Source: Pseudomonas fildesensis (lineage in GTDB: Bacteria; Pseudomonadota; Gammaproteobacteria; Pseudomonadales; Pseudomonadaceae). Taken from it: a stretch of 64,000 nt of DNA. Positions 43,607 to 52,362 of this stretch are shown in pieces. Both the position numbers and the translations under genes were made by a program. The notes beneath the pieces were generated by a model. It ran no database searches and was not told where the DNA came from. It was given only the letters and a program-made list of their open reading frames with translations. The stretch lies in NCBI RefSeq assembly GCF_001050345.1, contig NZ_LFMW01000021.1, positions 124,001 through 188,000 on the forward strand, read 5' to 3'. Every line of letters begins with the position of its first letter. Within the stretch, counting starts at the first letter, position 1.

Positions 43607-44758
43607 TTACAGCTGGTAGTTCTTCAGCTCCCTGGCAATCACCATCCGCTGAATCTCGCTGGTCCCTTCGTAAATCTGCGTGATCCGCGCATCCCGGTAG
43701 TAGCGCTCCACCGGGTAATCCTCCAGGTACCCATACCCGCCATGAATCTGCATCGCCGAGGAGCAGACCTTTTCGGCCATTTCCGAGGCGAACAGCTTGG
43801 CCTGGGACGCTTCCGACAGGCATGGCTTACCGGCGCTGCGCAGGCGTGCGGCGTGCAGGATCAGCAACCGCGCGGCATTCAGCCTGGTTTGCATGTCGGC
43901 CAACAGGTTGGCCACGCTCTGGTGCTCGATGATTGCCTTGTCGAATTGTACCCGGTCACGGGCATAGGCCAGCGCGGCTTCAAACGCGGCGCGGGCGATA
44001 CCGAGGGCCTGGGCGGCAATGCCGATACGGCCGCCTTCGAGGTTCGACAGCGCAATCGCCAGCCCTTTGCCGCGCTCACCCAACAGGTTGGCCTCGGGCA
44101 CGGTGCATTGGTTGAGCGTGACGGCGCAGGTGTCCGACGCGCGAATGCCCATTTTGTGTTCGGTGCGATCCACCACAAACCCTGGGGTGTCGGTAGGCAC
44201 CAGGAACGCTGAGATACCCTTCTTGCCCAACTCAGGGTCGGTCACCGCAAACACAATCGCCAGTTTGGCTCGCTTGCCGTTGCTGACAAACTGCTTGGCG
44301 CCATTGATTACCCACTGGCCATCACGCAGTTCGGCGCGGGTGCGCAGGTTGTGGGCTTCGGAGCCGGCCTGGGGTTCGGTCAGGCAGAAGCAACCAATCG
44401 CTTGGCCGCTGGCAAGGTCCGCGAGCCAGGTTTGTTTCTGTTCGAGTGAGCCGTAGTTGAGGATCGGCCCGCAACCCACTGAATTATGGATACTCATCAG
44501 CGCGCCCGTGGCGCCATCACCGGCGGAAATCTCTTCCACCGCCAAGGCGTACGCGACGTAATCGACGTAGGTGCCGCCCCATTCTTCCGGGACCACCATG
44601 CCTAGCAGGCCCAGTTCACCCATCTTCGCGACGAGGGCGTCGTCAATCCAGCCGGCTTTTTCCCAGGCCTGGGCGTGGGGGGCGATTTCGCCACGGGCGA
44701 AGTCACGCGCCATGTCACGAATCATCACTTGTTCTTCTGTGTATTCAATATCTTGCAT
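43607..44758 (-). CDS. Acyl-CoA dehydrogenase (isobutyryl/branched-chain type)
   Basis: A 383-residue FAD-dependent dehydrogenase with CLTEPQAGSEAHN, FVSNGKRA, GRIGIAAQALGIARAAFE and the catalytic Glu in YEGTSEIQRMVIAREL. It is strongly alike to the paralogue at 41542. Because it shares an operon with 3-hydroxyisobutyryl-CoA hydrolase, isobutyryl-CoA of valine breakdown is the likely substrate. The start is the first ATG at 44758; the upstream gene ends 3 nt before it, showing close coupling. Confidence 0.93.
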   Translation of the reverse strand: MQDIEYTEEQVMIRDMARDFARGEIAPHAQAWEKAGWIDDALVAKMGELGLLGMVVPEEWGGTYVDYVAYALAVEEISAGDGATGALMSIHNSVGCGPILNYGSLEQKQTWLADLASGQAIGCFCLTEPQAGSEAHNLRTRAELRDGQWVINGAKQFVSNGKRAKLAIVFAVTDPELGKKGISAFLVPTDTPGFVVDRTEHKMGIRASDTCAVTLNQCTVPEANLLGERGKGLAIALSNLEGGRIGIAAQALGIARAAFEAALAYARDRVQFDKAIIEHQSVANLLADMQTRLNAARLLILHAARLRSAGKPCLSEASQAKLFASEMAEKVCSSAMQIHGGYGYLEDYPVERYYRDARITQIYEGTSEIQRMVIARELKNYQL

Positions 44759-44761
44759 GGC

Positions 44762-45865
44762 TTAGTTCGTAACCTGGGTGAAGTTGTGGAAGAAGCTCTC
44801 GACATGGGTGGCGTCCAGCCCATGGAGCGTCGGCGGGTTCCAGCGCGGGGCCTTGTCCTTGTCGATGATCAGGGCGCGGACGCCTTCGATCAGGTCGCCA
44901 CGCTTGAACCACTGACGGTCCAGGTGCAGTTCCAGGGCAAAGCATTGTTCCAGCGGCAGGCGCCGACCACGACGGAGCATTTCCAGGGTCACGCCCATGG
45001 CCAGGGGCGAGCGGGTTTGCATCAGGTGGGCAGTATTCATGGCCCATTGATGGCTGTCAGCCACCGTGACTTCTTGCAGTTGCTCGACCATGCTTGGCAC
45101 GTCCGGCAAGGCGAAAAAGTGGTCGATGGCCGGGCGCAAGGCCTCCAGCGGGGCGTCGGGCAGTTGTTGCACGGCGAGCTTGGCCAGCACGCCTTGCAGG
45201 TCCTTGAGCGGGGAGTCCTGCCAGGCCAGGCGATCGAGCTTCTGGTCCAGGTCTGCCAGCTTGGCACTGTCCAGGTACCAGTCCGCCAGCCCGCAATACA
45301 GCGCGTCAGCGGCACGGATCTGCACGCCGGTGACGCCCAGGTAGATGCCCAGTTCCCCCGGAATGCGCGGCAGGAAATAGCTGCCGCCCACGTCAGGGAA
45401 GTAGCCGATAGCCACTTCCGGCATCGCCAGACGGCTGCGCTCGGTGACCACGCGCAAATCCGCGCCTTGCACCAGGCCCATGCCGCCGCCCAGGACAAAC
45501 CCGTCCATCAATGCCAACACTGGTTTGCGGTAATGGTGGATGGCCAGATCGAGGGCGTATTCCTCGACGAAGAAATCCTCGTGCAGCGTGTCACCGTTCT
45601 TGAAGCTGTCGTAGAGGGAACGGATATCGCCGCCGGCGCAGAAGGCTTTTTCACCCGCCCCGCGCAGGACCACCGCGTAAACCTGTGGGTCATCGGCCCA
45701 GGCCTGCAAATGACGGGTCAGGCTGCGGACCATGTCCAGCGTGATGGCATTCAAGCCGGCGGGGCGATTGAGGGTGAGGTGGCCAATATGGTTGCGGACG
45801 TCGGCCAATACTTCGTCCTGAAGATTGTCGGCCTGGCTTGCCTCGGATGAAACCTGAGCAGTCAT
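44762..45865 (-). CDS. 3-hydroxyisobutyryl-CoA hydrolase
   Basis: A 367-residue crotonase-family thioesterase, longer than hydratases, as usual for HIBCH. GEKAFCAGGDIRSLYD, FVLGGGMGLVQGADLRVV and AMPEVAIGYFPDVGGSYFLPR are hallmark segments; the Glu and Asp in the last are the catalytic acids. It frees 3-hydroxyisobutyrate from its CoA ester in valine breakdown, in the cytoplasm. The start at 45865 has GGGAG 8 nt upstream; an earlier in-frame ATG at 45898 lacks one. It is the first gene of a two-gene operon with the dehydrogenase at 43607. Palindromic sites upstream may regulate it. Confidence 0.93.
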   Translation of the reverse strand: MTAQVSSEASQADNLQDEVLADVRNHIGHLTLNRPAGLNAITLDMVRSLTRHLQAWADDPQVYAVVLRGAGEKAFCAGGDIRSLYDSFKNGDTLHEDFFVEEYALDLAIHHYRKPVLALMDGFVLGGGMGLVQGADLRVVTERSRLAMPEVAIGYFPDVGGSYFLPRIPGELGIYLGVTGVQIRAADALYCGLADWYLDSAKLADLDQKLDRLAWQDSPLKDLQGVLAKLAVQQLPDAPLEALRPAIDHFFALPDVPSMVEQLQEVTVADSHQWAMNTAHLMQTRSPLAMGVTLEMLRRGRRLPLEQCFALELHLDRQWFKRGDLIEGVRALIIDKDKAPRWNPPTLHGLDATHVESFFHNFTQVTN

Positions 45866-45927
45866 CTGTAACTCCCTGCTTTTATTGTTCTTTATCAAGA
45901 TGTTCGCGGGCGAACCTTCTCGTGATC

Positions 45928-45989
45928 GTACCAGTGCAAATTTGCCCAGTACAACCCGGAATCATGCAGGTCGTTTTTGCATTTATGCA
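45928..45989. promoter_or_regulatory. Two palindromes upstream of the valine-type operon
   Basis: GCAAATTTGC (45936-45945) is a perfect 10-bp palindrome flanked by GTAC on both sides (45928 and 45949). Some 33 bp on, TGCATTTATGCA (45978-45989) has TGCAT/ATGCA arms. Both lie 65-125 bp before the hydrolase start, where operators for a divergent or single promoter would be. No regulator can be named. Confidence 0.4.
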
Positions 45990-46081
45990 GAAGTGCGGAT
46001 CAGGCCAAAAGCGATTTGTACAACCCTAGCTGGCTCTCGAGTCATCGCCAGTCAGCCACCGCACCATTGGTCGCGAACGCT

Positions 46082-46807
46082 CTACGCCACGCGACTCGCC
46101 AGCACTTGCCCAATACTGCGGCGCCGTGCGTGGCCTTCGGCGGTGTGGATCAAGTGCTCCAGCTCAGAGGGCTCGATGTCGTAGAATTGCTCCATGTCGG
46201 CCAGGGCCAGTTTCAGATCGACGGCGGTGATGGCGGGGTCCTGCGCCGCATTGGCGTCAGGGAAGAGCAACGGCGGGGATTCAACGGCGCCCTTGGGATA
46301 CCGCGTGCGGGTGACATTGTTGTAGGCCAGCGCGCACACCAGCAAGGCACCTGCGCCAAGCATCACCGCTGGCAGTTCCTGCCAACCCAGCGCGACGGAG
46401 GCGGGATCGGCCAGCACCAAGGTCATGGCCAGGCCTCCGGCCGGCGGATGCAGGCAACGCAGCCAGCAGATCAGGATAACCGTCATGCCCGCCGCCATGC
46501 AGGCACTGCCCAGGGTGCGCCCCAGCACCCGCGCGACCAACAGCGCAACCACCGCCGCGCACAGGTAGCTGCCGATGATCGACCACGGCTGGGCCAGCGC
46601 GCCGGATGACACCGCAAACAGCAGCACGGCGGAAGCCCCCAGCGGACCCAGCAAGTGCAGGGCGACCTCCATGCCAAACACTTGGGCGCACAGCCACACA
46701 CTGAGCAGAGTGCCCAAGGCCATGCCGATGGCGGCGCGACTCCATTCGGCGGGACGGGTATTGATGGCAGCGGGTAACCAGCGAGCGAGCATTGAAAATC
46801 GGTCCAT
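46082..46807 (-). CDS. HPP-family integral membrane protein
   Basis: A 241-residue protein with four or more membrane helices in the first 165 residues and a charged C-terminal tail. The RPAEWSRAAIGMALG entry, the GPLGASAVLLFAVSSGALAQPWSIIGSYL block and the CLRCLHPPAGGLAMT block carry the His-Pro-Pro signature of the HPP family. Some plant and cyanobacterial members are nitrite transporters; the bacterial role is not settled. The start at 46807 is the ATG closest to the first helix; the ribosome site is weak, and longer in-frame starts up to 46921 cannot be excluded. Confidence 0.82.
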   Translation of the reverse strand: MDRFSMLARWLPAAINTRPAEWSRAAIGMALGTLLSVWLCAQVFGMEVALHLLGPLGASAVLLFAVSSGALAQPWSIIGSYLCAAVVALLVARVLGRTLGSACMAAGMTVILICWLRCLHPPAGGLAMTLVLADPASVALGWQELPAVMLGAGALLVCALAYNNVTRTRYPKGAVESPPLLFPDANAAQDPAITAVDLKLALADMEQFYDIEPSELEHLIHTAEGHARRRSIGQVLASRVA

Positions 46808-46962
46808 AAACAGCGGGCGAAAAAAAAGGCTTGCCTGGTTTCCCTGAGAAGCCCTTTGAAAGTTCCAACATTTGGGGGAGGAACACTGCGCAGTGTGCCG
46901 CCCCTGATCCAGGGGCGCCAATGCATATTAATGAAGGTTGAGTGCAAAAATAATGGAGTGAG

Positions 46963-48585
46963 TCAGGGTTGCACGGTTTTGCCCAAGTGCAGCAGTACGT
47001 AGGGATTCTTGTCGAACTCACCGGTGAACGTTGGGGTGATAGCGCTGAATCTAGGGTCCTTCAAACCTTCGAAGTCTGCTTCGCTCATCACCACCCACGC
47101 CGGCCCCTGCAAGGGCGCGAGGTCGGCGGGCAGCTGGGTAAACAGCGGCACCCGGTCGCAATCGAGGTTGACCATGAACTTGATGGCTTTCGCATCCTTG
47201 CCCAAGGCGTGCAATACCACGGGAGCGGGTTCCTGCTTGATGTGAGCCTGGACGTTCAAGCTGAATGTGCGGGTGTCATAGAGGCTGCGCTCCAGCGGCT
47301 CGACCACCACGATGTAAGTCGTCCATAGCGCCAGCACCGCTGCCAACGCCGGGCCTGCCGGGCGTAGCCGTGATTTGAACAATGCCAGCAGCGCGAGGAC
47401 CTGGAGCACGCCAAGTATCCCGAAGATCAACTGAAGGCTGCCCAGTTGCTCTGGGTAACGCCGCCGCGCCACTATCAGCCCGATCGCCAACAGCGCCGGT
47501 AACAACGTCCAGACACCCAGCATCAAGCCACGCAGCCAGGCAAACATTCGCCCTTGTGCCACCTGGAACGGATACGCCGCAATAATCGCCGCCATGGGCA
47601 ACATCGGCAGCACATAGCGGGCTTTTTTCGCCTGGGGAACCGACAGGCCGAGCATCACCAGCAAACCCGCCGCTGCGCAATACAGCACCAGCTTCAACGC
47701 CGGGTCCGGCGCGCGACGTCCGCCCAGCGCCACCGCCAGCAGCACCAGCAGGGCCACCGGGTAGGCCAGGGCGTAATTGCCCAGGGAACTGGTGAAGTAA
47801 TACAACACACTGCTGGAGCCTTCGCTGCCATCCATGCGCCCGAGGAACTGCATGCGGATCACGTCCTGCATGAAGTCTTCGCCACCACTGAGCTTGGCCA
47901 GCAGCAACAGCAGCCCCACACACGCCCCGAGCAACGCCAGGGCCAACAGGCCGAAGCTGAACAGCTGGCGCCATTGCCGGTTGATCAAGTAATAGCTGCA
48001 CAACACACCGGTTGGAATCACCAGGCCGATCGGCCCGCGAATCGCAAAGCCGACAATCAGCAACAGGTACACCCAGTGCAGGCGTTTGCCGGCGCCAAAG
48101 TGATCATGGGCGTAACCGAGGTAAAACACCGCGAGGGCGACTGCCGCGAGCATCTGGTCCAGCGACACCGCGCGGGTTTCGCTGATAAACGTGCTGCTGA
48201 GCAGCAACATTGCCACGCTCAACAGGCCCCAGCGCGGGGAATAGGGCGCCGTCAGGCGGTACACCAGCGTGACGATCAGCGCCGACGCGATCGAGGTCGG
48301 CAGCCAGGCGGTAAAACTGGTGACCTGGCCCAGGGGCAAGGACAGCAGCCAGGTCATCAGCGTCGAGGTCGCCAGGTAATCCGCATAGGGCTGCCCGTAC
48401 GTCGTGGGGAAAAAGCCTGGCCCGTGGCGCAGCATCTCCTGGGCAAACACCACGAAGCGCGAGTCAAAGCCGATAATTGCCTGGTGCCAGTTGCCGGCGA
48501 TAAACAGCAGCAACGCCAACAGCCCCAATCCGAGGGACTGTCGGCGAATCGTTGCTGTGAGCAGAGGCGGTTGCGCTTTGTTCAC
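46963..48585 (-). CDS. Second ArnT/PMT-like glycosyltransferase of the arn region
   Basis: A 540-residue integral membrane protein with about twelve helices and a C-terminal periplasmic part, of the GT39/ArnT (dolichyl-phosphate-mannose mannosyltransferase-like) type. The early GFDSRFVVFAQEML segment resembles the DETRYAQISQEML segment of ArnT, but with Asp-Ser in place of Asp-Glu, and the SLDQMLAAVALAVFYLGY helix and KKARYVLPMLP segment are family-like. It begins 3 nt after ugd ends and is thus the last gene of the arn operon. It probably transfers a lipid-linked sugar to lipid A or another envelope target, but the donor is unknown. Confidence 0.85.
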   Translation of the reverse strand: MNKAQPPLLTATIRRQSLGLGLLALLLFIAGNWHQAIIGFDSRFVVFAQEMLRHGPGFFPTTYGQPYADYLATSTLMTWLLSLPLGQVTSFTAWLPTSIASALIVTLVYRLTAPYSPRWGLLSVAMLLLSSTFISETRAVSLDQMLAAVALAVFYLGYAHDHFGAGKRLHWVYLLLIVGFAIRGPIGLVIPTGVLCSYYLINRQWRQLFSFGLLALALLGACVGLLLLLAKLSGGEDFMQDVIRMQFLGRMDGSEGSSSVLYYFTSSLGNYALAYPVALLVLLAVALGGRRAPDPALKLVLYCAAAGLLVMLGLSVPQAKKARYVLPMLPMAAIIAAYPFQVAQGRMFAWLRGLMLGVWTLLPALLAIGLIVARRRYPEQLGSLQLIFGILGVLQVLALLALFKSRLRPAGPALAAVLALWTTYIVVVEPLERSLYDTRTFSLNVQAHIKQEPAPVVLHALGKDAKAIKFMVNLDCDRVPLFTQLPADLAPLQGPAWVVMSEADFEGLKDPRFSAITPTFTGEFDKNPYVLLHLGKTVQP

Positions 48586-48588
48586 GTC

Positions 48589-49968
48589 TCAGGCTTCCAC
48601 AACCTGCGGTACCCATTGCTGCTGGGGTATCGGCAACTGGCAGGAGTCGCCACGGCCCATTGGGTAGTACTGGAAGCCTTTGCGCGCCAGGCGTTCGCCG
48701 TCGTAGAGGTTGCGGCCGTCGAAGATCACCGGGTTTTTCAGGCGCTGGTGGATCAGGTCGAAGTCCGGCGCCTTGAACTGTTGCCACTCGGTGCAGACGA
48801 TCAGCGCGTCGGCGCCACTCAAGGTGGACTCCGGCGTACCCATCAGCATCAGCCGGGATTCGTCGGCGTAAATCCGCTGGGTTTCCTGCATGGCTTCCGG
48901 GTCAAACGCGCGCACGTCGGCGCCGGCGGCCCACAGGGCTTCCATCAGTACGCGGCTGGGGGCGTCGCGCATGTCATCGGTATTGGGCTTGAAGGCCAGG
49001 CCCCACAGGGCGAAGGTCTTGCCGCGCAGGTTGCCCTGGAAGAATGCGTTGACTCGTTCGAACAGCTTGCTCTTCTGGCGCTGGTTGATCGCTTCAACGG
49101 CCTCCAGCAGGTCGCTGGAGCAGTTGGCCTGCTTGGCGCTGTGGATCAGGGCACGCATGTCCTTGGGGAAACACGAACCGCCGTAACCGCAGCCGGGGTA
49201 GATAAAGTGGTAGCCGATCCGCGAGTCGGCACCAATCCCCAGGCGCACTGCTTCGATGTCCGCACCCAGGTGTTCGGCCAGCTCGGCGATCTGGTTGATA
49301 AAGCTGATCTTGGTAGCCAGCATGCAGTTGGCGGCGTACTTGGTCAGCTCTGCGCTGCGCAGGTCCATGAAGATGATGCGGTCGTGGTTGCGGTTGAACG
49401 GCGCGTAGAGGTCGCGCATCACGTCACGCACTTCTTCGCGTTCGCAGCCGATGATGATGCGGTCCGGGCGGCGGCAGTCGGCAACCGCCGAACCTTCCTT
49501 GAGGAATTCCGGGTTGGAGACGATATCGAACTCCAGGTGCCGGCCAGCCAGGTGCAGGGCCTTTTCGATGTGCGCGCGCAGGGTGTCACCGGTGCCGACG
49601 GGCACGGTGGATTTTTCCACCAGGATCGCCGGTTCGACCCGATGGCGGGCCACCGCATCGCCCACCGACAGCACGTATTTCAGGTCGGCCGAGCCGTCTT
49701 CATCCGACGGCGTGCCCACGGCGATGAACAGCACTTCGCCGTGTTCGACAGCGAGCTTTTCATCAAAGGTGAAATGCAGTCGCCCGCTTTCCAGGTTCTC
49801 CTTGACCATCGCGGCCAATCCCGGCTCGAAGATGCTCACATGGCCCTGCTGCAGCAGCTTGACCTTGTTTTGATCAACGTCCATGCAGATGACATCGTGA
49901 CCGACTTCGGCTAATACGGTGGCCTGTACCAGACCGACGTAACCACTACCAAATACACTGATTTTCAT
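48589..49968 (-). CDS. ugd: UDP-glucose 6-dehydrogenase
   Basis: A 459-residue enzyme that oxidises UDP-glucose twice with NAD+ to UDP-glucuronate, the entry compound of the Ara4N pathway. The N-terminal GSGYVGLVQATVLAE dinucleotide motif, the ISNPEFLKEG segment and the catalytic Cys in GYGGSCFPKD are present, as is the ALWGLAFKPNTDDMRDAPS linker of the C-terminal domain. It overlaps arnF by 4 nt, so substrate supply is built into the lipid A modification operon. Confidence 0.96.
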   Translation of the reverse strand: MKISVFGSGYVGLVQATVLAEVGHDVICMDVDQNKVKLLQQGHVSIFEPGLAAMVKENLESGRLHFTFDEKLAVEHGEVLFIAVGTPSDEDGSADLKYVLSVGDAVARHRVEPAILVEKSTVPVGTGDTLRAHIEKALHLAGRHLEFDIVSNPEFLKEGSAVADCRRPDRIIIGCEREEVRDVMRDLYAPFNRNHDRIIFMDLRSAELTKYAANCMLATKISFINQIAELAEHLGADIEAVRLGIGADSRIGYHFIYPGCGYGGSCFPKDMRALIHSAKQANCSSDLLEAVEAINQRQKSKLFERVNAFFQGNLRGKTFALWGLAFKPNTDDMRDAPSRVLMEALWAAGADVRAFDPEAMQETQRIYADESRLMLMGTPESTLSGADALIVCTEWQQFKAPDFDLIHQRLKNPVIFDGRNLYDGERLARKGFQYYPMGRGDSCQLPIPQQQWVPQVVEA

Positions 49969-50366
49969 GGGGCATTCCTGGGACTTGTAGCGCTAGCACG
50001 ACGAGAGTTGATGACCAGCACACCGAGGATGACCAAGGCCACCCCCAGGGTTTTTGAAAGCGAAAAGTGTTCGTTGAAGACCGGCAGGCTGGCCGCCAGC
50101 AGGTACACCAGCGCATAGCTGATGCTCAGCAGCGAGTACGCACGACCCAGCGGCAGGTGTTTGAGCGCGCCGAGCCAGCAGAGCATCGACAGTGCGTAGG
50201 CGAAGATCGCCAGGATCACCACGCCCAACGCGCCGAGATCGATTTGCACACTGAGCCATTCGTTGGGCAGCGGCAGGCGCGTCATGCTCCAGCGCATGCC
50301 CAACTGGGCGGCACTGACCAGGCCGACGCTGCCCATGGCCAGGGTAAACCCGCGTACCCGGCTCAT
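49965..50366 (-). CDS. arnF: Undecaprenyl-P-Ara4N flippase subunit ArnF
   Basis: A 133-residue small multidrug-resistance-like membrane protein with four helices. With ArnE it flips undecaprenyl-phosphate-Ara4N from the inner to the outer face of the inner membrane for use by ArnT. The start at 50366 is fixed by a 4-nt ATGA overlap with arnE and the MSRVRGF N-terminus. It overlaps ugd by 4 nt downstream. Confidence 0.92.
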   Translation of the reverse strand: MSRVRGFTLAMGSVGLVSAAQLGMRWSMTRLPLPNEWLSVQIDLGALGVVILAIFAYALSMLCWLGALKHLPLGRAYSLLSISYALVYLLAASLPVFNEHFSLSKTLGVALVILGVLVINSRRASATSPRNAP

Positions 50367-50710
50367 ACCTGGCGCCCCAGCAGCACGACACCGGCAATCA
50401 CCAGCACCACGCCCAGCCAATGGCGGCTGTCGATGTGTTCCTTGAACACAAAGCGCGCCATCAGCGTGACCAGCACAAAGTTAAGACTGAGCATCGGATA
50501 GGCAATCCCGACTTCCAGGCGCTGCAACACCAGCAGCCACACCAGGAGGCCGAAGCCCAGGCACAGCAGCGCCGCCCATAGCCACGGTGAGCGCAGTTTC
50601 AGCGCCAGGCCGCTTGGCTGGTCGCGCCAGCTTTCCACGGCGAACTTTTGCGAGACCTGGCCCATGCAGGTGAGCAGGCAGGCAGCCAATAGCAGGATCA
50701 GGGTGATCAT
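50363..50710 (-). CDS. arnE: Undecaprenyl-P-Ara4N flippase subunit ArnE
   Basis: A 115-residue EamA/SMR-like membrane protein with four helices (residues about 1-20, 40-60, 65-85, 95-113) and the ACLLTCMGQVSQKFAVE opening of ArnE proteins. It works as a dimer with ArnF in moving the lipid-linked aminosugar across the inner membrane. Its ATG overlaps the arnT stop by 4 nt and its stop overlaps the arnF start, so the three are tightly coupled. Confidence 0.93.
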   Translation of the reverse strand: MITLILLLAACLLTCMGQVSQKFAVESWRDQPSGLALKLRSPWLWAALLCLGFGLLVWLLVLQRLEVGIAYPMLSLNFVLVTLMARFVFKEHIDSRHWLGVVLVIAGVVLLGRQV

Positions 50711-52362
50711 GGCGCGGCCTGCGGGAAGATCAGGATTACGATATTGCCTTGCTCATAACGCTGGCCGTCCTGGGGCAGCAGGTTCACTTCCGCGACCTCG
50801 TCGTCACCCTTGACCCGCATCACCACGCCGACCGGGCCGTGCTTACGCGCCTCGCTCATCCATTGCTGGACCTGCGGCATGTCGACCTTGCGCGCGGTAG
50901 CATCGGGGTAGGCGAGGCCGTATTTCACTTCGCCAACGGTGTTGTAGAGGGTCACGTCGGGCCGTTGCAGGCGCCACGCGAGGGCCGATGCCGCACCGAG
51001 GTCATTGCTCAGCAAGGCGGTCGCGGGTTTGAGTTCCTGCAGGTGATCGATGATGAATTGATCGGGGGTCTTGTTGTAGACCACCGAGTGCGGCAAGGCA
51101 GCAGGCACCATCGCCACCAGCAACCAACTGCCGATCGCGGGCGCAGCCCACAGCTGCAACGGTCGGGCAGCCTGCAGCAGGTTGACGATGATCCAGCCGA
51201 GCAGGAAGTTGAATACCAGCAGCAGGCTGACGATTTCGTGGCCGTGCTCGTACACCGGTTTTTTCAGTTGGAGCCAGGTCAGCGCGAGCAATGCTACGAC
51301 ACCCAGGATCAGGTTCAGCCAGCCATTGATTCGCAGTGCACGGCCACGACCCTCGGCCAGTTTGTCGGCCAGGGCATGGCCCATCAGCAAGGCCAGCGGC
51401 AACAGGCAAGGCATGATGTAGGACGGCAGCTTGCCCTTGGCCAGGCTGAAGAACGCCAGGGGCATCAGCAACCACAACAGCAGGAAGCCGATGTGCGGCG
51501 TGCGTTTTGCCAGCCACGCCTGTTTGAACGTCGAGGGCAGCAGCGCCACCCACGGCAGGCTGAACGCAACCAGCAGCGGCAGGTAGTACCAGAACGGCTC
51601 GGCGTGCTGGGCGTCGTCACCGGCAAAGCGCTGGATATGCTCGTGCCAGAAGAAGAAGTTCCAGTAATCCGGTTCCTGCAGGTGCACAGCGAGTGCCCAC
51701 GGCAGGCTGACGATAATCGCCACGGCCACGGCAACCAGGCCGTAACCGAGCAGTTCACGCAAACGCTTCTGCCAGATCGCGTAGGGTAGGGCGATCAAAA
51801 CCGGCAGCAACCACGCCAGAAAACCCTTGGTCATGAAGCCCATGCCGCAGGCAAGCCCCAGCAATGCCCACGACCACAAACGGCCGCTGCGGGTGACGCT
51901 GTCGAAGCAGAACCACAGGGCCACGCCGGTCAGGTTGACCCAGAAGGTGAACTGCGGGTCCAGATTGGCGTAACCGCCCAGCGCCGCGACGCTGACAAAG
52001 CTCATGTACAGCACGGTACTGATCAGGCTTTTTTGCCGGTCATTCCACAACCGGCGCGACACGGCGTACACCAGCAGGATGCTCAAGCCAGTGCTCAAGG
52101 CTGACGCTGCGCGCACACCGAACAGATTCTGCCCGAAGATCGCCTGGCCGAGCGCGATCATCCAGTAGCCAGCGGCGGGTTTTTCGAAATAACGGATGCC
52201 CATGAAGTGCGGCGAGGCCCACTTGCCGGTCAGCAGCATTTCCTGGCTGATTTGCGCATAGCGGGTTTCATCCGGAATCCACAGGCCATGGGTGGCCAGC
52301 GGCAACAGATAAAACAGGCCGAACGCCAACAGGAGCAGGGGCAATGCCCAACGGCGGATCAT
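50707..52362 (-). CDS. arnT: Lipid A 4-amino-4-deoxy-L-arabinose transferase ArnT
   Basis: A 551-residue inner-membrane glycosyltransferase that moves Ara4N from undecaprenyl phosphate to lipid A phosphates, lowering negative charge and giving resistance to polymyxin-type peptides. The first periplasmic loop has the essential GLWIPDETRYAQIS motif with the Asp-Glu pair, and GIRYFEKPAAGYWM follows. About twelve helices lead to a C-terminal periplasmic part. The start at 52362 overlaps the arnD stop by 4 nt (ATGA); an upstream in-frame start would enter arnD. Confidence 0.95.
   Translation of the reverse strand: MIRRWALPLLLLAFGLFYLLPLATHGLWIPDETRYAQISQEMLLTGKWASPHFMGIRYFEKPAAGYWMIALGQAIFGQNLFGVRAASALSTGLSILLVYAVSRRLWNDRQKSLISTVLYMSFVSVAALGGYANLDPQFTFWVNLTGVALWFCFDSVTRSGRLWSWALLGLACGMGFMTKGFLAWLLPVLIALPYAIWQKRLRELLGYGLVAVAVAIIVSLPWALAVHLQEPDYWNFFFWHEHIQRFAGDDAQHAEPFWYYLPLLVAFSLPWVALLPSTFKQAWLAKRTPHIGFLLLWLLMPLAFFSLAKGKLPSYIMPCLLPLALLMGHALADKLAEGRGRALRINGWLNLILGVVALLALTWLQLKKPVYEHGHEIVSLLLVFNFLLGWIIVNLLQAARPLQLWAAPAIGSWLLVAMVPAALPHSVVYNKTPDQFIIDHLQELKPATALLSNDLGAASALAWRLQRPDVTLYNTVGEVKYGLAYPDATARKVDMPQVQQWMSEARKHGPVGVVMRVKGDDEVAEVNLLPQDGQRYEQGNIVILIFPQAAP

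Noticed and set aside
47554..49914. 786-codon plus-strand frame opposite ugd and the PMT gene
   Set aside because: It spans two real genes on the other strand and translates to Gln/His-rich sequence without domains.
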